From assembly GCA_963575745.1 (NCBI GenBank), contig CAUYUJ010003429.1, positions 1 to 64,000 on the forward strand: a DNA stretch of 64,000 nucleotides, given 5' to 3'. Of the stretch, positions 51,827 through 62,580 are shown piece by piece (position 1 is the stretch's first letter; each line of letters opens with the position of its first letter). The position numbers and the translations under genes are program-made. The notes below the pieces were generated by a model, which saw nothing but the letters and a program-made list of their open reading frames with translations, was not told the origin of the DNA and searched no databases. The DNA comes from Prorocentrum cordatum. Lineage: Eukaryota > Sar > Dinophyceae > Prorocentrales > Prorocentraceae.

Positions 51827-52759
51827 CGATGCGCGAAGTTAGGTGGCCTAGTGAGTTGGAAGCCCGCTGCCAGGCAACTGATGTCACGTCATGGCCATTG
51901 AGGTTGATCGGACTCCTGTCACCGGACGCGAGCGTCCAGGCCGCAGTCGCATCTGAGTTTTTCCATGCCAGACCCTGCTGTCTTCCTGAGAGCTGGAGAC
52001 AGTTGCAGACTCGGATCAAAAAGGAGAGCGACTGTCAGCAGGAGTGGTTCATTCAGATTGTTTCAGAGTTCGCGGACCAGCTGCCTCTGTCAAACTTCGA
52101 GTGCGAAGTGGCGCACGCACACATGCGGCAAGATATAGCGAATGCGAATGGCAAGTCTCTGGGGTTTCCCACCGCAGCATCGTCCCAGTTGGCCAAGCAA
52201 ATTGGATTTCACCATCGTTCCCAGATGCCGCCAGACATTATCGATAGAGTGAGACATCAGGAGCTGCGCAGGTCGAGGCGCCAAGCACAGCAAAAGAAAC
52301 GAGTTAGATTCTGCCCTTGGAATTCCTTTGTCTCGGAAAGCAATCAATCTGGCGTCAATGGGAAGGTCGCCATGGAAGGCGCAGGGGAACAATGGTCTCG
52401 GATGACGCCTGCGGAGAGGGAACCCCACATTGTCCATTCTGAGGCTGTCCGAGCGAGAATGATCATGGAAAAGAGCGAGCCTGCATGTTCTTCTTCTGAT
52501 GACAGCGCCCCTGGCGGCGCCAACGAGTACGCCGGCCCGTGGGGGGCTGGAGATGGCAGGCTCGCCCTCTCGCGAGAAGCAATGTCGACGCCCTCATGGA
52601 GACAGATTCGGAGTGAGGTTGGGAAGTGGGCGAATCACCTGGGCACCAGAGTAGAGCACCGCGATGATGCTCTTCCGTACGAAGTGACGACCTACCATGC
52701 TGTGTGCCACAGGGATTTGTGTTACAATGACCAGTACTACGGCGACATATCTAGAATGG
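51827..52759 (+). CDS. Transposase-like gene, exon C
   Basis: Plus-strand frame giving MREVRWPSELEARCQATDV, FHARPCCLPESWRQLQTRIK, FADQLPLSNFECEVAHAHMR and then a basic stretch RHQELRRSRRQAQQKKRVRF followed by WSRMTPAEREPHIVHSEAVR, which resembles the second half of an HMG-box (W-x-x-M-x-x-x-E-R-x-P-H). The SNFECE-HAHMR block followed by a basic DNA-binding-like segment fits the C-terminal half of the protein begun in exon B. It ends YEVTTYHAVCHRDLCYND; a GT donor (GGGTACGAG) lies at 52759-52761. The first codons are uncertain because several AG acceptors are possible between 51840 and 51885. Confidence 0.6.
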
Positions 52760-53094
52760 GTACGAGATTTATGTCGAGCCTTACTCCCGGCGTGCGAGAT
52801 GTATCCAATCGCTCCGCGATTTCCGCTGGCACTTTGCTTTCTTGCGGGGCTGTCACCTTCCGCCCCCCGAACCGGTTGTGGGCTGGGTCTTTCGCCAGGC
52901 CATTGCGGCGCCGCGAGAGGATGTGGCCTATTATTGCTCCTTCCTGTTTCCCTTCCAGGCTCCTGTCATTCTCCATTAGTTCCTAGTTCATCTTCCTTCT
53001 TTCCAACTGTTCCCTTCCCATTTTCCCCGCATCCCCCTGACAAGATTGATCTCGCGATCTCATGCGCCGCGGGCTCATCGAGCTGGCGAGTTCG

Positions 53095-54130
53095 TAGTTA
53101 CAGCCTCTGGCCCTTTCGGCATTGTTACAGATGCTTTCATGATCGCTCTGGTGCGAAAGCGCCCAACTCATGAATTTGTTGCGCTGCTGCTAGAAGGCGT
53201 TGATGAGGCCACTGGGAACAGCATCCATGAATTGGTGGGATTCCCATGGACACTCAAGTTTAGCACAGAAGAAATTGCTGGAACGCGCAAGCTCCGGATG
53301 ATGAGCGACGTGGCACTCATGAGTTCGATTTGGAGGCGGTCGCGTTGCGCTGGATTCACACGTGTCAAAGCCATGGCCTTGAAAACAATTGGTGTTGGCT
53401 TATCGGAGCTGCGAGTGGACGGCCTTGGAGGAGCGAGTGCCACATTGGCGTGCTCGCACCTGGATGATCTGGAGTCCATCATTGAGACGAGCGGGTCTGG
53501 CCCGAGTGGAGTGAAGTCGGCGTTAGACGATATCTCTGATTTGGCGGGAGACGAGAAGAAGGACAAAAAGTTGCAGAAATATCAGGAGACATGGAAATCG
53601 AATAAGAAGAAGAAGAAGACAAAGACAGTGTATCTTGATATCGAGGCTACCGATGACACCGAGAGCGACAGCAGCTACCAAGGTGAGGAGTATGCTGGCG
53701 AGGCCACGTTGCGCAAGAGAGTCAAACCTACTTTGGGCGCCCTGCACAATGATATTGATTCAGAGGCCAAAGCGATTGCCACTTTGGGCATCATTGAGGA
53801 GCCAGAGGAGCCAGAGGAGCCGACGTCGCTTGGGGAAATGGTGAGCGACTTGAGCCAGCCTGGACTGGCGACTGCGGTGGCGACTGCGGCGGCATCGGCT
53901 GCGGCAGCTGGCAGCGCTGACAGCTGCGCAGCGAGCTCTAGCGCAAGTAATTGGGAACGCTTCGATGCATACGTGGTGCCGGACCCATCGAACGAGCGAT
54001 ACAAGCTCGTGGTGAAGGACGGGGTGATCCATGGGCAGTTGCAGCCTGTGACGGCCATCACCTCAGGCCCGCCGGCAATGGGCTTCTTGCTTTTCGTATG
54101 CTGCCGCCGCTGTGGGCCCTGCAGTCATGT
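53095..54130 (+). CDS. Exon D of the same or a neighbouring gene
   Basis: A plus-strand frame with PFGIVTDAFMIALVRKRPTH, VGFPWTLKFSTEEIAGTRKL and SRCAGFTRVKAMALKTIGVG, then an acidic/Lys-rich linker (KKDKKLQKYQETWKSNKKKK), an Ala-rich run, and ERFDAYVVPDPSNERYKLVV near the end. It probably begins after the AG of AGTTACAG at about 53102. Beyond 54130 the frame runs into a TCC tract, so an unidentified donor lies before it. No family is recognised; the strand, spacing and linker composition suggest it follows exon C. Confidence 0.5.
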
Positions 54131-54199
54131 ATATGATTATGTCAGTGTCAACTTGTCTGGTGCCTGGGGTCTTGTAGATTGGCTCAGCCTCTGTTCTCC

Positions 54200-54660
54200 A
54201 CCTTCCTCCGCCGCCGCCTCTCCTCCTCTGCTTCTTTCTCCTCCTCTCCTCCTCCTCTCCTCCTCCTCCTCCTGGGACTCCTCCTCCTCCTCCTCCTCCT
54301 CCCCCTCCTCCTCGACTCCTCCTTCTCTTCATCCTGCGTTCCTCCTCCTCCTTCTCCTCCTGGGACTCCTCCCCTTCCGGCCCTTCCTCCTCCTCGACTC
54401 CTCTCCTCCTCCTCCTTCTCCTGCTCCTCCTCCTCATCCTCCTCCTCCTTCAACTCCTCCTCCTCCTCCTCCTCCTCCTCCTCCTCCTCCTCCTCCTCCT
54501 CCTCCTCCATCATCCTCCTTGACTCCTCCTCGTCCTCCTCCTTTCCTCTCTCCTCCTCCTCCTCCTCCTCCTCCTCCTCCTCCTCCTCCTCCCGGACCTC
54601 CTCCTCGTCCTCCTCCGGACTCTTCCTATCCTCCTCTCGCCTCTCTCTGTCTCTCTCTCT
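54200..54660. repeat. Long TCC tract
   Basis: About 460 bp of CTCCTC with short interruptions, inside the presumed intron after exon D. Confidence 0.92.
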
Positions 54661-55146
54661 CTGGTCTATCCCCTGCCCTGGGAATGTTCTTCGTTTCGAT
54701 GACCCGTCCGAAGGCATTTGTAGGGTGATGTTTGATGTGGGATGTCTCGAGCAACGTTTTCGCTTCCTCTCGAAACACAACAAAGAGTGAACATCAGGGC
54801 TTCAATGATGTCGCATCTTGGGGCCATCTTGGACGTCATCCAAAAGCACACTGTAACAACCTGTCAAAACGTATGTTGATGCACATCATGTTTTGAGGCT
54901 GTCTCAGGCGCTCAAGCGAAACGCCCACTGTTCGAAATCAACTTCAACATCCCCATGTTCCAAGGATGTCTCAGGCCAAACGCCCATTGGTAGAAAACGA
55001 AGACGTCTTCAGACATAACCTTGCACTCCATGAGTTGTCGAGGGTGTCTCAAAGGCAATCGATATTGAGGCACTCGCGAGCCATTCCCAACCCATCTGGC
55101 CTGGCTGGCCCTTGGCAGCCTGGCAACCCGTAGTACCTGAGGCAAC
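54661..55146. other. No supported gene
   Basis: Contains two related phrases, TCTCAGGCGCTCAAGCGAAACGCCCA at 54902 and TCTCAGGCCAAACGCCCA at 54969, part of a ~65-bp duplicated unit. Nothing else seen. Confidence 0.4.
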
Positions 55147-55185
55147 ATGGCTGAGATGAGGCCCCGTTTGCGGGTGCATAGGGCT

Positions 55186-55565
55186 CACAGGGCTCACAGG
55201 GCTCATAGACGCATAGGGCTCATAGGGCTCGTAGGGCTCAAAGGCATCATAGGGCTCAGAGGGCTTGTAGGGCTCAAAAGGCTCATAGGGTTCATAAGGC
55301 TCATAGGGTTCACAAATCTCACTGGGCTCACCAGGCTCATATGGGTCATATGGCTCGTAGGGCTCATAGGACTCGTAGGGCGCATACGGCTCATAGGGCT
55401 CAGGGGCTCATAGGGCTCGTAAGGCTCATAGTGCTCATAGGGGTCATAGGGCTCATTTTGCTCATGGGCCCAGGGTGCTGACATGACTCATACAGCTCAC
55501 AGGGCTCCTAGGGCTTACATGGCTCGTGGGGCTCAAAGGTATCATAGGGCTCAGGGGGCTTGAGG
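55186..55565. repeat. 9-bp GGGCTCATA tandem repeat
   Basis: About 40 units of GGGCTCATA with variants GGGCTCGTA and AGGCTCATA. Its multiple-of-3 length keeps all frames open (Gly-Leu-Ile repeats). Confidence 0.9.
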
Positions 55566-56739
55566 CGCACAGCCGCATAGCATAGAATTGGTAGGTAGCA
55601 TAACGTGCAACAAACGTTCATACATAGCCTGGGTCGAACAGGATCGGCGCGAATGCAAATTCTCTGGGTTGGGGACCCCTGCGGAGGAACTGGGAACAGA
55701 GGCCGCCCGCTTGCGCAAGGAGGCCGAACACTAACAGCGCCAGAAGGTGTGGGATCGTTTTGAAAGCGCCATCGCCCATGGCGCCATCGCCCATTTCGCA
55801 ATCACATCACCTCTCGCCCCCTCAGGAGCACCCGCCAACCTGGGGGGGTGCGGGGGGTGGTTAAGGCGGGAAAGGCGAAAGGCGAAAGGGGCGGCGCGCG
55901 ACGTTCAAACCACCCTCACCTCCAGGAGCAGGAGGAGGCTGACCGGATGTTGCGCATGGAGCGCCATCTCAGGGGAGAAACCCAACGCCAGCCCAATCTG
56001 GTCCACTACGTTCCAACTCCCAACTCCCTCATCCCGCCCATCCCTCATCCTGGGACTCATCCCGCTCTCCCTTCCTCCGTGCTTCCTCCTTCCCCCTGCC
56101 CCCTCTCTCCTCTCGCCTCTCGCCCCTAGACATGAAGTTTTGGGCCCGCGAGCGTGCTGGATGCGGCCTCGGGGGCTATCGCCAAAAGCTAGGTCCCGCC
56201 TTGGGCCTCGCAGCGTCCCTCAACCTTTACCTGTTCCCTGCTCCCCTTCCCCCTTTCCTTTCCTTCCTCCTTTTCCCTTTCTTCCTTCCCAGCGGGCCAA
56301 TGCGGGGCAGGAGGGTGGGGGCTGGGGTGCTGGCAATGATATTGGCCCATGAACACCAGAAACTGGACCCACCTTCTAGCTGAGGCGGCTTGCGCAACAC
56401 TGAGGGCCCGCCTCGACCCCGCGCCCGGGCCCCGCCGCCTCGCCCTGCCCCCTACCCATGCGTGAAGGTGCGGCACCAAGGTGGTTGCCTGTGCGAGGAG
56501 TGCTCAATTCGCAAGGGGTGACGGCAATGGCTTGACACACATGACGCCCCAGCGCGAACTTTGTTGTTGAATTTGGGCGCCTCTAGAGGCCCTCTTGAAG
56601 CCTGAAGCCAGAAGCCCTTGGAGGGGGCGCTAGGGATTCTGGAATACCATGGCGCGATCCAGCGGGGCCCCAAGACCCCAAGGCCCTAAGGCCCAAGACT
56701 AGAATGAGAAAGACAATGAGAGATAATGAGAAAAGAGAG

Positions 56740-56804
<65 letters not shown>

Positions 56805-57074
56805 GAGAAAGAGAGAAACTCTCGCCAATCTCGTGATCTCCTGGGAGGCCTGGCGGTCCAGCGGAGCGACGCCCCGCGCGGGCCCAGATCCTAGACCCCA
56901 GACTCTGACCCTAGACTCAGACTGTTAGACCTTGCTCGCCCTGGGCGGCTGACAACTGCGCAACGCCCTGCGGGGCTATGAACGTTACGTCAAGCTTCGC
57001 CCCAGAGCCGAAATATAACACCGAACAAACACGCATATGAAAAACAAAATGCGACGGATATGATATACCATATA
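55566..57074. other. Probable intron/intergenic sequence
   Basis: A possible short exon after CCTCCAG at 55922-55928 would encode EQEEADRMLRMERHLRGE, but it is unsupported otherwise. A (GA)n tract fills 56735-56810. A GGCCCTCTTG remnant of the CCAAGA-GGCC family lies at about 56590. Confidence 0.4.
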
Positions 57075-57113
57075 CCGTATGCCACTTTTGGCTCAGGCCA
57101 TTCCAGGCTCACC
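57075..57113 (+). other. Decayed spliced-leader pair
   Basis: CCGTA-T-GCCACTTTTGGCTC at 57075 followed by CCATTCCAGGCTCA at about 57098 aligns with SL plus truncated SL, the same tandem arrangement as at 4212-4246, with scattered changes. It suggests that a trans-spliced mRNA was inserted here long ago. Confidence 0.6.
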
Positions 57114-57280
57114 CCTGAACCTTGCAATCCTTGGCGGCGCCCTCGTGGTGCCTTCTGGCGACCTCACGGCGCTGCCGCCTTTGCAGTGCCCTCGCGTCTA
57201 ACTGGGTGGCCCCTGCGGCGCCATTGTGGTGGCTGGGGCGAGGGCCGCTGAATCAGCTCCCACAGAGCGCGACAACTCCC

Positions 57281-57661
57281 ATGGAGAAAGCTGACGCAAG
57301 CGAACCCAATGATGTTTGCAATGCGCTGACAGTCCTGCCAGCGCGAGCGGAACTGCTGACGGTCTTTTTGTTGGTTGTCATCGTGCTCGTGTGCGTTGCC
57401 TGGTGTTTCACGTGTTGGGCCAAATTCCAGAACGACAAGGTGGCAAAAACGGAGCTGGCTAAGTACCGGGAAGAGATTGCCAATCTCCATCGAGGCATCG
57501 ACCGCTTGAAGAATCGCCAACCATCGTCGTGCCAGTCTTCCCCAGCGAAGCGCACAGTGGCTGCGCAGAGCCAGGTGACATACTTGTGGAAGCGGGCGAC
57601 TCCCCGATTCCAGCCACTTTCAGAGGGGGACCAGAGACTGGAGTTTTTCTGCGAACGCTAG
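57281..57661 (+). CDS. Small single-pass membrane protein, probable retrogene
   Basis: ATG at 57281 opens 126 codons. Residues 25-46 are strongly hydrophobic (LLTVFLLVVIVLVCVAWCFT), a good membrane span, preceded by an acidic N terminus (MEKADASEPNDVCNAL) and followed by a Lys/Glu-rich, possibly coiled-coil stretch (KVAKTELAKYREEIANLHRG) and a basic tail. It lies about 170 bp after the decayed SL pair on the same strand and needs no intron, consistent with a retroposed mRNA whose 5' UTR lies between. The frame is open for 50 codons before the ATG as well. The family is not recognised. It sits inside the interval of the larger gene. Confidence 0.5.
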   Translation: MEKADASEPNDVCNALTVLPARAELLTVFLLVVIVLVCVAWCFTCWAKFQNDKVAKTELAKYREEIANLHRGIDRLKNRQPSSCQSSPAKRTVAAQSQVTYLWKRATPRFQPLSEGDQRLEFFCER

Positions 57662-59079
57662 TAGCAACCATGGGCGTGTGGAGGGCTGCCCGGCCATTGT
57701 GAGAGGACGCCGCTTCTTTGGCCACAACATGGCGGGTCGCAATCAGTAAGCATTGCGATGCCACGTGAGGGTTGTTTTGCGCTCGCACTCGCGAGGTGCA
57801 GTCCTCGCATCGGCCTCCTTTTGATTTGCAATATGACTTGTTCAGGCCCCCATTGAGCGTGTCATTGACGAGTCGGGAGGACACTTCGGTTGCATCATAT
57901 TATCATATAATTAGCCGCTTCGCGGCGTTGCTGTGCGCATGTTGGAAATATAGGCCCAGCTTGGCTGGCGCCCCCCGCCTGCCCCCCAAGGTGGAGCGAT
58001 AAATTCGAGCGTTGTCGATGCCCGATGCCGCTGCCAATGCCCAATGCAATGCAATGCCATGCCCAATATCCTATATCATCCTGATGCTCCATGCTCTATG
58101 CTCTGAATTCTATGCTGACTTCTTGGGGCCCTCTTGGGCCCACTGCCAGCTTGGGTCTCTCTTGTTGCATCTTGGGGCGCCTTGCCCAAGTGGGCGGAGG
58201 GGGGGAGAGGAGAAGAGGCAAGCTAGGCGGGCTCGCGCCGCATCTGACACCCCATCCCTCCTTCAGCAGGGAAGAACAAGAGGATGTGGAGGAAGAGGGA
58301 AAGAAGTGAGGAACAGGAGGGAATGAAAGAGAAAGAGGAGGAGGAGGAATTGGAGGTGAGCTGTCATCCGCCAAGCCCATTCCCCCGAGAGGCCCGTACC
58401 GCGTCTTCGCCCTGTGCAAGTGCAAGGGCCATATTGATACCAAATGTTCTCGTTCACGGACCTGGAAGGTGAGCTCTGGAGAGGCCCCGGCGATGGTCGA
58501 GCGCGTCCTGGTCCAGTGGCTGCTGGCAGGCCCGAGGCGCAAAGACACCAGAAAGCACATGGGTGCGCCTCGGTTTTGAGCAGAACAGACACGGCCGTCT
58601 TCTAATCTCCTCCCCCCTCGCACCACCCGCTTTCCCATGCTCCCATGCTCTGCGCCCCTCCCTGGCATGCGTCCACTAAGCTTCTGAGTGGGTCTCGATG
58701 GCGCCCAATGGGCAACTGAGAGACATGCAAAGTCGGCAAATGGTTTCTCGACGATTCCCCTAGAATTGGCAACATCCCAATAGGCCCAACAGGGTTCCAC
58801 TTGCCAACATGGGCCAACAGCAAAAGGCATTTACGCAATAGGGCAAGCAACAGGATTCTTAAACTAGTCCCAGTGATATTCCAATAGACAATAGATAGTC
58901 GTAGTCGTGGCATGAAAAAAGAAAGGCGAGGAGAGGGGAAGGAGGAGATGGGGGATGGGAGTGGGGGAGGGGGGAGGGACGTGTGGAAGGCAGGAAAGAG
59001 GAGGGGAACGCACAACACGCACCAATACAATTACCAATTGCCAATTCCCCATTGGTCGTTGACAATAAGTTGTCTGGTA
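57662..59079. other. No supported gene
   Basis: AATGCCC-rich patch at 58010-58100, a CTTGGGGCC remnant at 58120-58185, purine-rich runs at 58270-58350 and 58910-59005. Nothing coding is recognised. Confidence 0.45.
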
Positions 59080-59196
59080 CTCCAGATCCCAATCCAATAT
59101 AGCTTGAGCGCCTTATTGCTTCAGGGTTCGTTGGTTTCCCACTCTAGACGGGCCTTGCCCAGGTGGCCCCAAGCCCAATCCTACTTTCCCTTCCAG
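59080..59196 (+). repeat. Intron-end-like repeat, copy 1
   Basis: CCAGATCCCAATC, AGACGGGCCTTGCC and AAGCCCAATCCTACTTTCCC, ending in TTCCAG. The same elements in the same order occur at about 60098-60182 (CTAGATCCCAATC, GGACGGGGCGAAGCCCAATC, CTACTTCTGCCGCC). The first copy ends in a convincing 3' splice site at 59195-59196. Confidence 0.5.
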
Positions 59197-59952
59197 GCTG
59201 TGCCAAAGGGTCCTCAGTCTCAAGATGCCCTGCCCGAATTCATTCAGCATTTCACAACGCACGTTTTGTTTTTCTGGTTTGGAGCCCGTGGCCATGTGGG
59301 TCGAAGTGTAGTGTATTGCGAATTCAACACGCCAGACACTTTAATATTTGTTCGTTCGCCTGGCCGCTCGGCAATGCAGACGATTGATATCTCAGGAGGC
59401 GCTCGAATTACATTGACCCTGGCGGAGTTGAAGCCCGATTTCCAAGCCACATTCAAGGCAATGATACCATGTGAAATCGTTGTGCGCGGAGCAGGGGGCA
59501 GCGGCCCACCGTCTTCTGAAGGCGCCTCTGACGCCCTGCTGGCCATCGCTGATGGGACTGCTCCACCAAGTCCATCTGCGTTGGGCTCTGGTCACACTGA
59601 GCGAGAGAAGGTTGATTTGGAATCGAATGGTGCTGACCAGGAAGAGTCGCAATGGAAACAGGAGGAACGGGCGTGGGATCAGTTGAATCTCTTTAGCGCC
59701 CCTGGGCCCTGGCCCGCCAAGCGCGCGAGGCTGGAGCCACCCTGTGCAGTCATTCGCTCTGCTGCCGCCCCTGCCTTGGAGAACTGGCGCGTGATTGATG
59801 TGGGGGGCAGCCCGCCGGCCAGCCCCGCCCGGGAAGTGCCGGGCCCTCGGGAGGGGGATGCCCTGCCAGAGCCTGGGGGTGAGGATGCCCGTTTCTTTGC
59901 TTCTTGGCGGGAGCATTCGCTTCCTCAAGGCTCAGGGCCCAGGGGTGAATGA
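59197..59952 (+). CDS. Exon E, C-terminal part of a gene
   Basis: After the acceptor TTTCCCTTCCAG the frame reads AVPKGPQSQDALPEFIQHFT, then FGARGHVGRSVVYCEFNTPD, SAMQTIDISGGARITLTLAE and LKPDFQATFKAMIPCEIVVR, a compact, beta-rich-looking domain of about 110 residues. A low-complexity, acidic tail with WKQEERAWDQLNLF follows to TGA at 59952. No family recognised. It may be the last exon of the gene formed by exons A-D, or belong to another gene. Confidence 0.5.
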   Translation, partial: AVPKGPQSQDALPEFIQHFTTHVLFFWFGARGHVGRSVVYCEFNTPDTLIFVRSPGRSAMQTIDISGGARITLTLAELKPDFQATFKAMIPCEIVVRGAGGSGPPSSEGASDALLAIADGTAPPSPSALGSGHTEREKVDLESNGADQEESQWKQEERAWDQLNLFSAPGPWPAKRARLEPPCAVIRSAAAPALENWRVIDVGGSPPASPAREVPGPREGDALPEPGGEDARFFASWREHSLPQGSGPRGE

Positions 59953-61125
59953 GTATCCAGGTTCACTTACCAGGGCGTTTCAAATGCGAGGTTGAGCGTG
60001 ATGGGCGAGGGCCCCTTGCGCAGTTGCGATATGGTTTAAAGCTTTTGGGTCAAGATATAGGGTGCCCACGGTGGATGGAAGTAGGTATTGTTGGACATCT
60101 AGATCCCAATCTACCTTAAGCGACAGGCTAGTGTGCTTCTACCTGGACGGGGCGAAGCCCAATCTACTTCTGCCGCCTTCCTACTTTATGGTTGTACGGA
60201 CTTCCTGCGACCGATGGGTATTTGATATTATGACCTTTAGCTCAGTTTGCCAGAGACAGGGTCAGACCCTGACGGTCAGGCAATGGCGCTCGCGAGGAAA
60301 GTAAAGTCAGAGACCAGAGTCAGAATCAGAGTCAGAGGGCCAGCCGCGTGGGCGGCGTGGGTCTCGATTGGTCTGTCATGCGCCTCTGTCCATGCTCCTT
60401 CCACCGCCCCTCCACCCCTGGGGGCGTGGGACCTTGACTGTCGCCCCCTTCTTGTTTTTTGGGGGGGGCCTGTCATTGGGTGCAAGGGGCTAGGGCTAGG
60501 CCATAGGTCATGGTGCACACGCACACAGGCGCAAACGTACCATACGTCGTAAATCATAGACAGTAAACCACAACTGGCATACTCCACTTACTGGCCATGT
60601 AGGCGATGGTATCGGCCATGGGGCGTTTGATAATCCAATGGTTGCCAAGTGTTTGCGTGGCCGACAGTGAGGGTGATCACCGATATGAGTACGCGATTGA
60701 TGGTTGATGCGTCGATGCTTGGATACGGGACGCCGTGCTGGGGGTAACAAGCTGTGATATATACATATACATACAACATGTCGTCACACATCACTTCACT
60801 TATACACATACTGCACATACTATGCCAACATACCCAAGCGCTCGTAGCTCATAGGAGCGCTCTGTCATGCTTCATTTCGTGCGACAGCACGTGGAGTAGT
60901 GTACATATCATCCGAATACCTGATACAATCATGCATGTTATCTGATATGTGATGCACGCGCAACATGTGTGCCTGCATATGTCGTTACACTCATGCAGAT
61001 ATGCTGCATTGAACGACCACACACATGCACATACGTATCATTGCTAGTTGTCCTAGCTACATGGTGTACACATGATATCAACATGATAGCTCATCATGTA
61101 CACATGCCATCTACATGCGACGACT
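59953..61125. other. No supported gene
   Basis: Intron-end-like repeat copy 2 at 60098-60182; TCAGAG hexamer-like run at 60305-60340; AT-rich ACATG/CATAC-rich stretch at 60740-61110. The GC content is lower here than elsewhere in the window. Confidence 0.45.
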
Positions 61126-61885
61126 GGGCGCTGACTAAGATGGCACCCCATGCGCCGACTAGGCGCCGACTAGGCGCCGACTAAATGTGGCGTGGTGCGA
61201 GTTTGCAAACAAGCGCGCGCCGACGTGCGCCGACTAGGCGCCGACTATTGGCGTTTGCAAACAGGCGCGCGCCGACATGCGCCGACTAGGCGCCGACTAG
61301 GCGCCGACATAGAAACCATATTGTGGTTGTTTGCAAACAAGCGCGCGCCGACATGCGCCGACTAGGCGCCGACTAGGCGCCGACATAGAAACAGAGGGGC
61401 GGGAGTTTGCAAACAACCCGCGCGCCGACATGCGCCGACTAGGCGCCGACTAGGCGCCGACTATTGGCGTTTGCAAACAGGCGCGCGCCGACATGCGCCG
61501 ACTAGGCGCCGACTAGGCGCCGACTAGGTGCGTTTGCAAACGCTGGCGAAACAGCCCCTGCGCCGACTAGGCGCCGACTAGGCGCCGACTATTTTGGCGC
61601 CCTTGCGCCGACTAGGCGCCGACTATTTTGGCGCCCTTGCGCCGACTAGGCGCCGACTAGGCGCCGACTAGGCGCCGACTAAAAGGGCGCCTGGTTGGCG
61701 CCCCCTGCGCCGACTAGGCGCCGACTAATGTTGAGTGGATTTTGGTCGACCTGCACTGAAAAATTGAACGCCTGAAAACTTAGCGAATCAGCGTTTGGAA
61801 ACGCGAATAGTCGGCGCATAGTCGGCGCCTAGTCAGCGCATCGAGGTTGCATTGGCAAAATAGTCGGCGCCTAGTCGGCGCATGG
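61126..61885. repeat. 11-bp GCGCCGACTAG satellite with palindromes and strand switch
   Basis: TGCGCCGACTAGGCGCCGACTA runs fill 61155-61730, broken by GTTTGCAAAC at 61202, 61254, 61330, 61402, 61468 and 61530, each followed by AGCGCGCGCC or AGGCGCGCGCC. After a 70-bp non-repeat spacer the orientation flips to TAGTCGGCGCCTAGTCGGCG at 61807-61883. GGCGCC and GCGCGC are themselves palindromic. Confidence 0.92.
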
Positions 61886-62283
61886 GCGTTTCACTGGTGG
61901 AACAGTTGGCGCATCGGCGTTTGCACCTTTTTGCAATCTCATGCTCGCTCCACGGGCGATTGGCATTGGGCTTTGGGAGTCGTCTCGAAATCCTGGTTGG
62001 AACGCGCCTGGGACAGGTCCTGCAATTTCCTCCCGTCTGGAGAGTGGATGCTAGAGGAAGGGGGGGGTGAGGGAAGGGGCCAGGGGAGGGGGGTGGGAGG
62101 AGGGAGGAGGTGGAGGGGAGGAGGAAGGAGGTGGAGGGTGGAGGTGAGGAGAAATCCAGGACACAATGACCCCTGTCCCCAATTCTTCTCGCTGCAAGCT
62201 GACTGGCTTCAAGGCTGGCCAGCTGGCCCCTCCTCTGGGGCCCCCTGGGGAAGCCTGGGGCGCATAGCGAGCTCCGGGGCGTC

Positions 62284-62400
62284 ATGAGCGACCTCATCAT
62301 TGATAGCGAGAAGGGCGATGCCATGGCGCATGGCCCCAAGGAGCGCGACGACCTTGCCGAGCTGGCGCGATGGGGAGAAAAGGAGGAGGTTTCGGTTTGA
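62284..62400 (+). CDS. Short ORF or exon, 38 codons
   Basis: ATG at 62284 to TGA at 62400. It reads MSDLIIDSEKGDAMAHGPKE followed by RDDLAELARWGEKEEVSV, an acidic helical peptide with balanced composition unlike the surrounding microsatellite. The frame is open upstream to the TAG of CGCATAG at 62265, a possible 3' splice site, and GAG/GTTTCG at about 62389 could be a donor, so it may be an internal exon. Function unknown. Confidence 0.35.
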   Translation: MSDLIIDSEKGDAMAHGPKERDDLAELARWGEKEEVSV

Positions 62401-62580
62401 GTAGGGGGTAGAAGGTAGAGGGTAGAGGAGGGTACAGGGTACAGGCTAGAGTGTAATAGGCTATAGGATATAGGCTACAGGCTACAAGGTATACGCAGGC
62501 TACAGGCTACAAATCAGCTATAGGCTATAGGCTATAGGCTAGGATCTAGGTAGGGTTACGGGTTACGGTATAGAGGGTAG
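62401..62580. repeat. Degenerate TATAGGC/GGGTAGA heptamer repeats
   Basis: GGGTAGA and GGGTACAGG units pass into CTATAGGCTATAGGC heptamers at 62515-62545. It resembles a decayed telomere-like heptamer array but has no exact TTTAGGG run. Confidence 0.55.
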
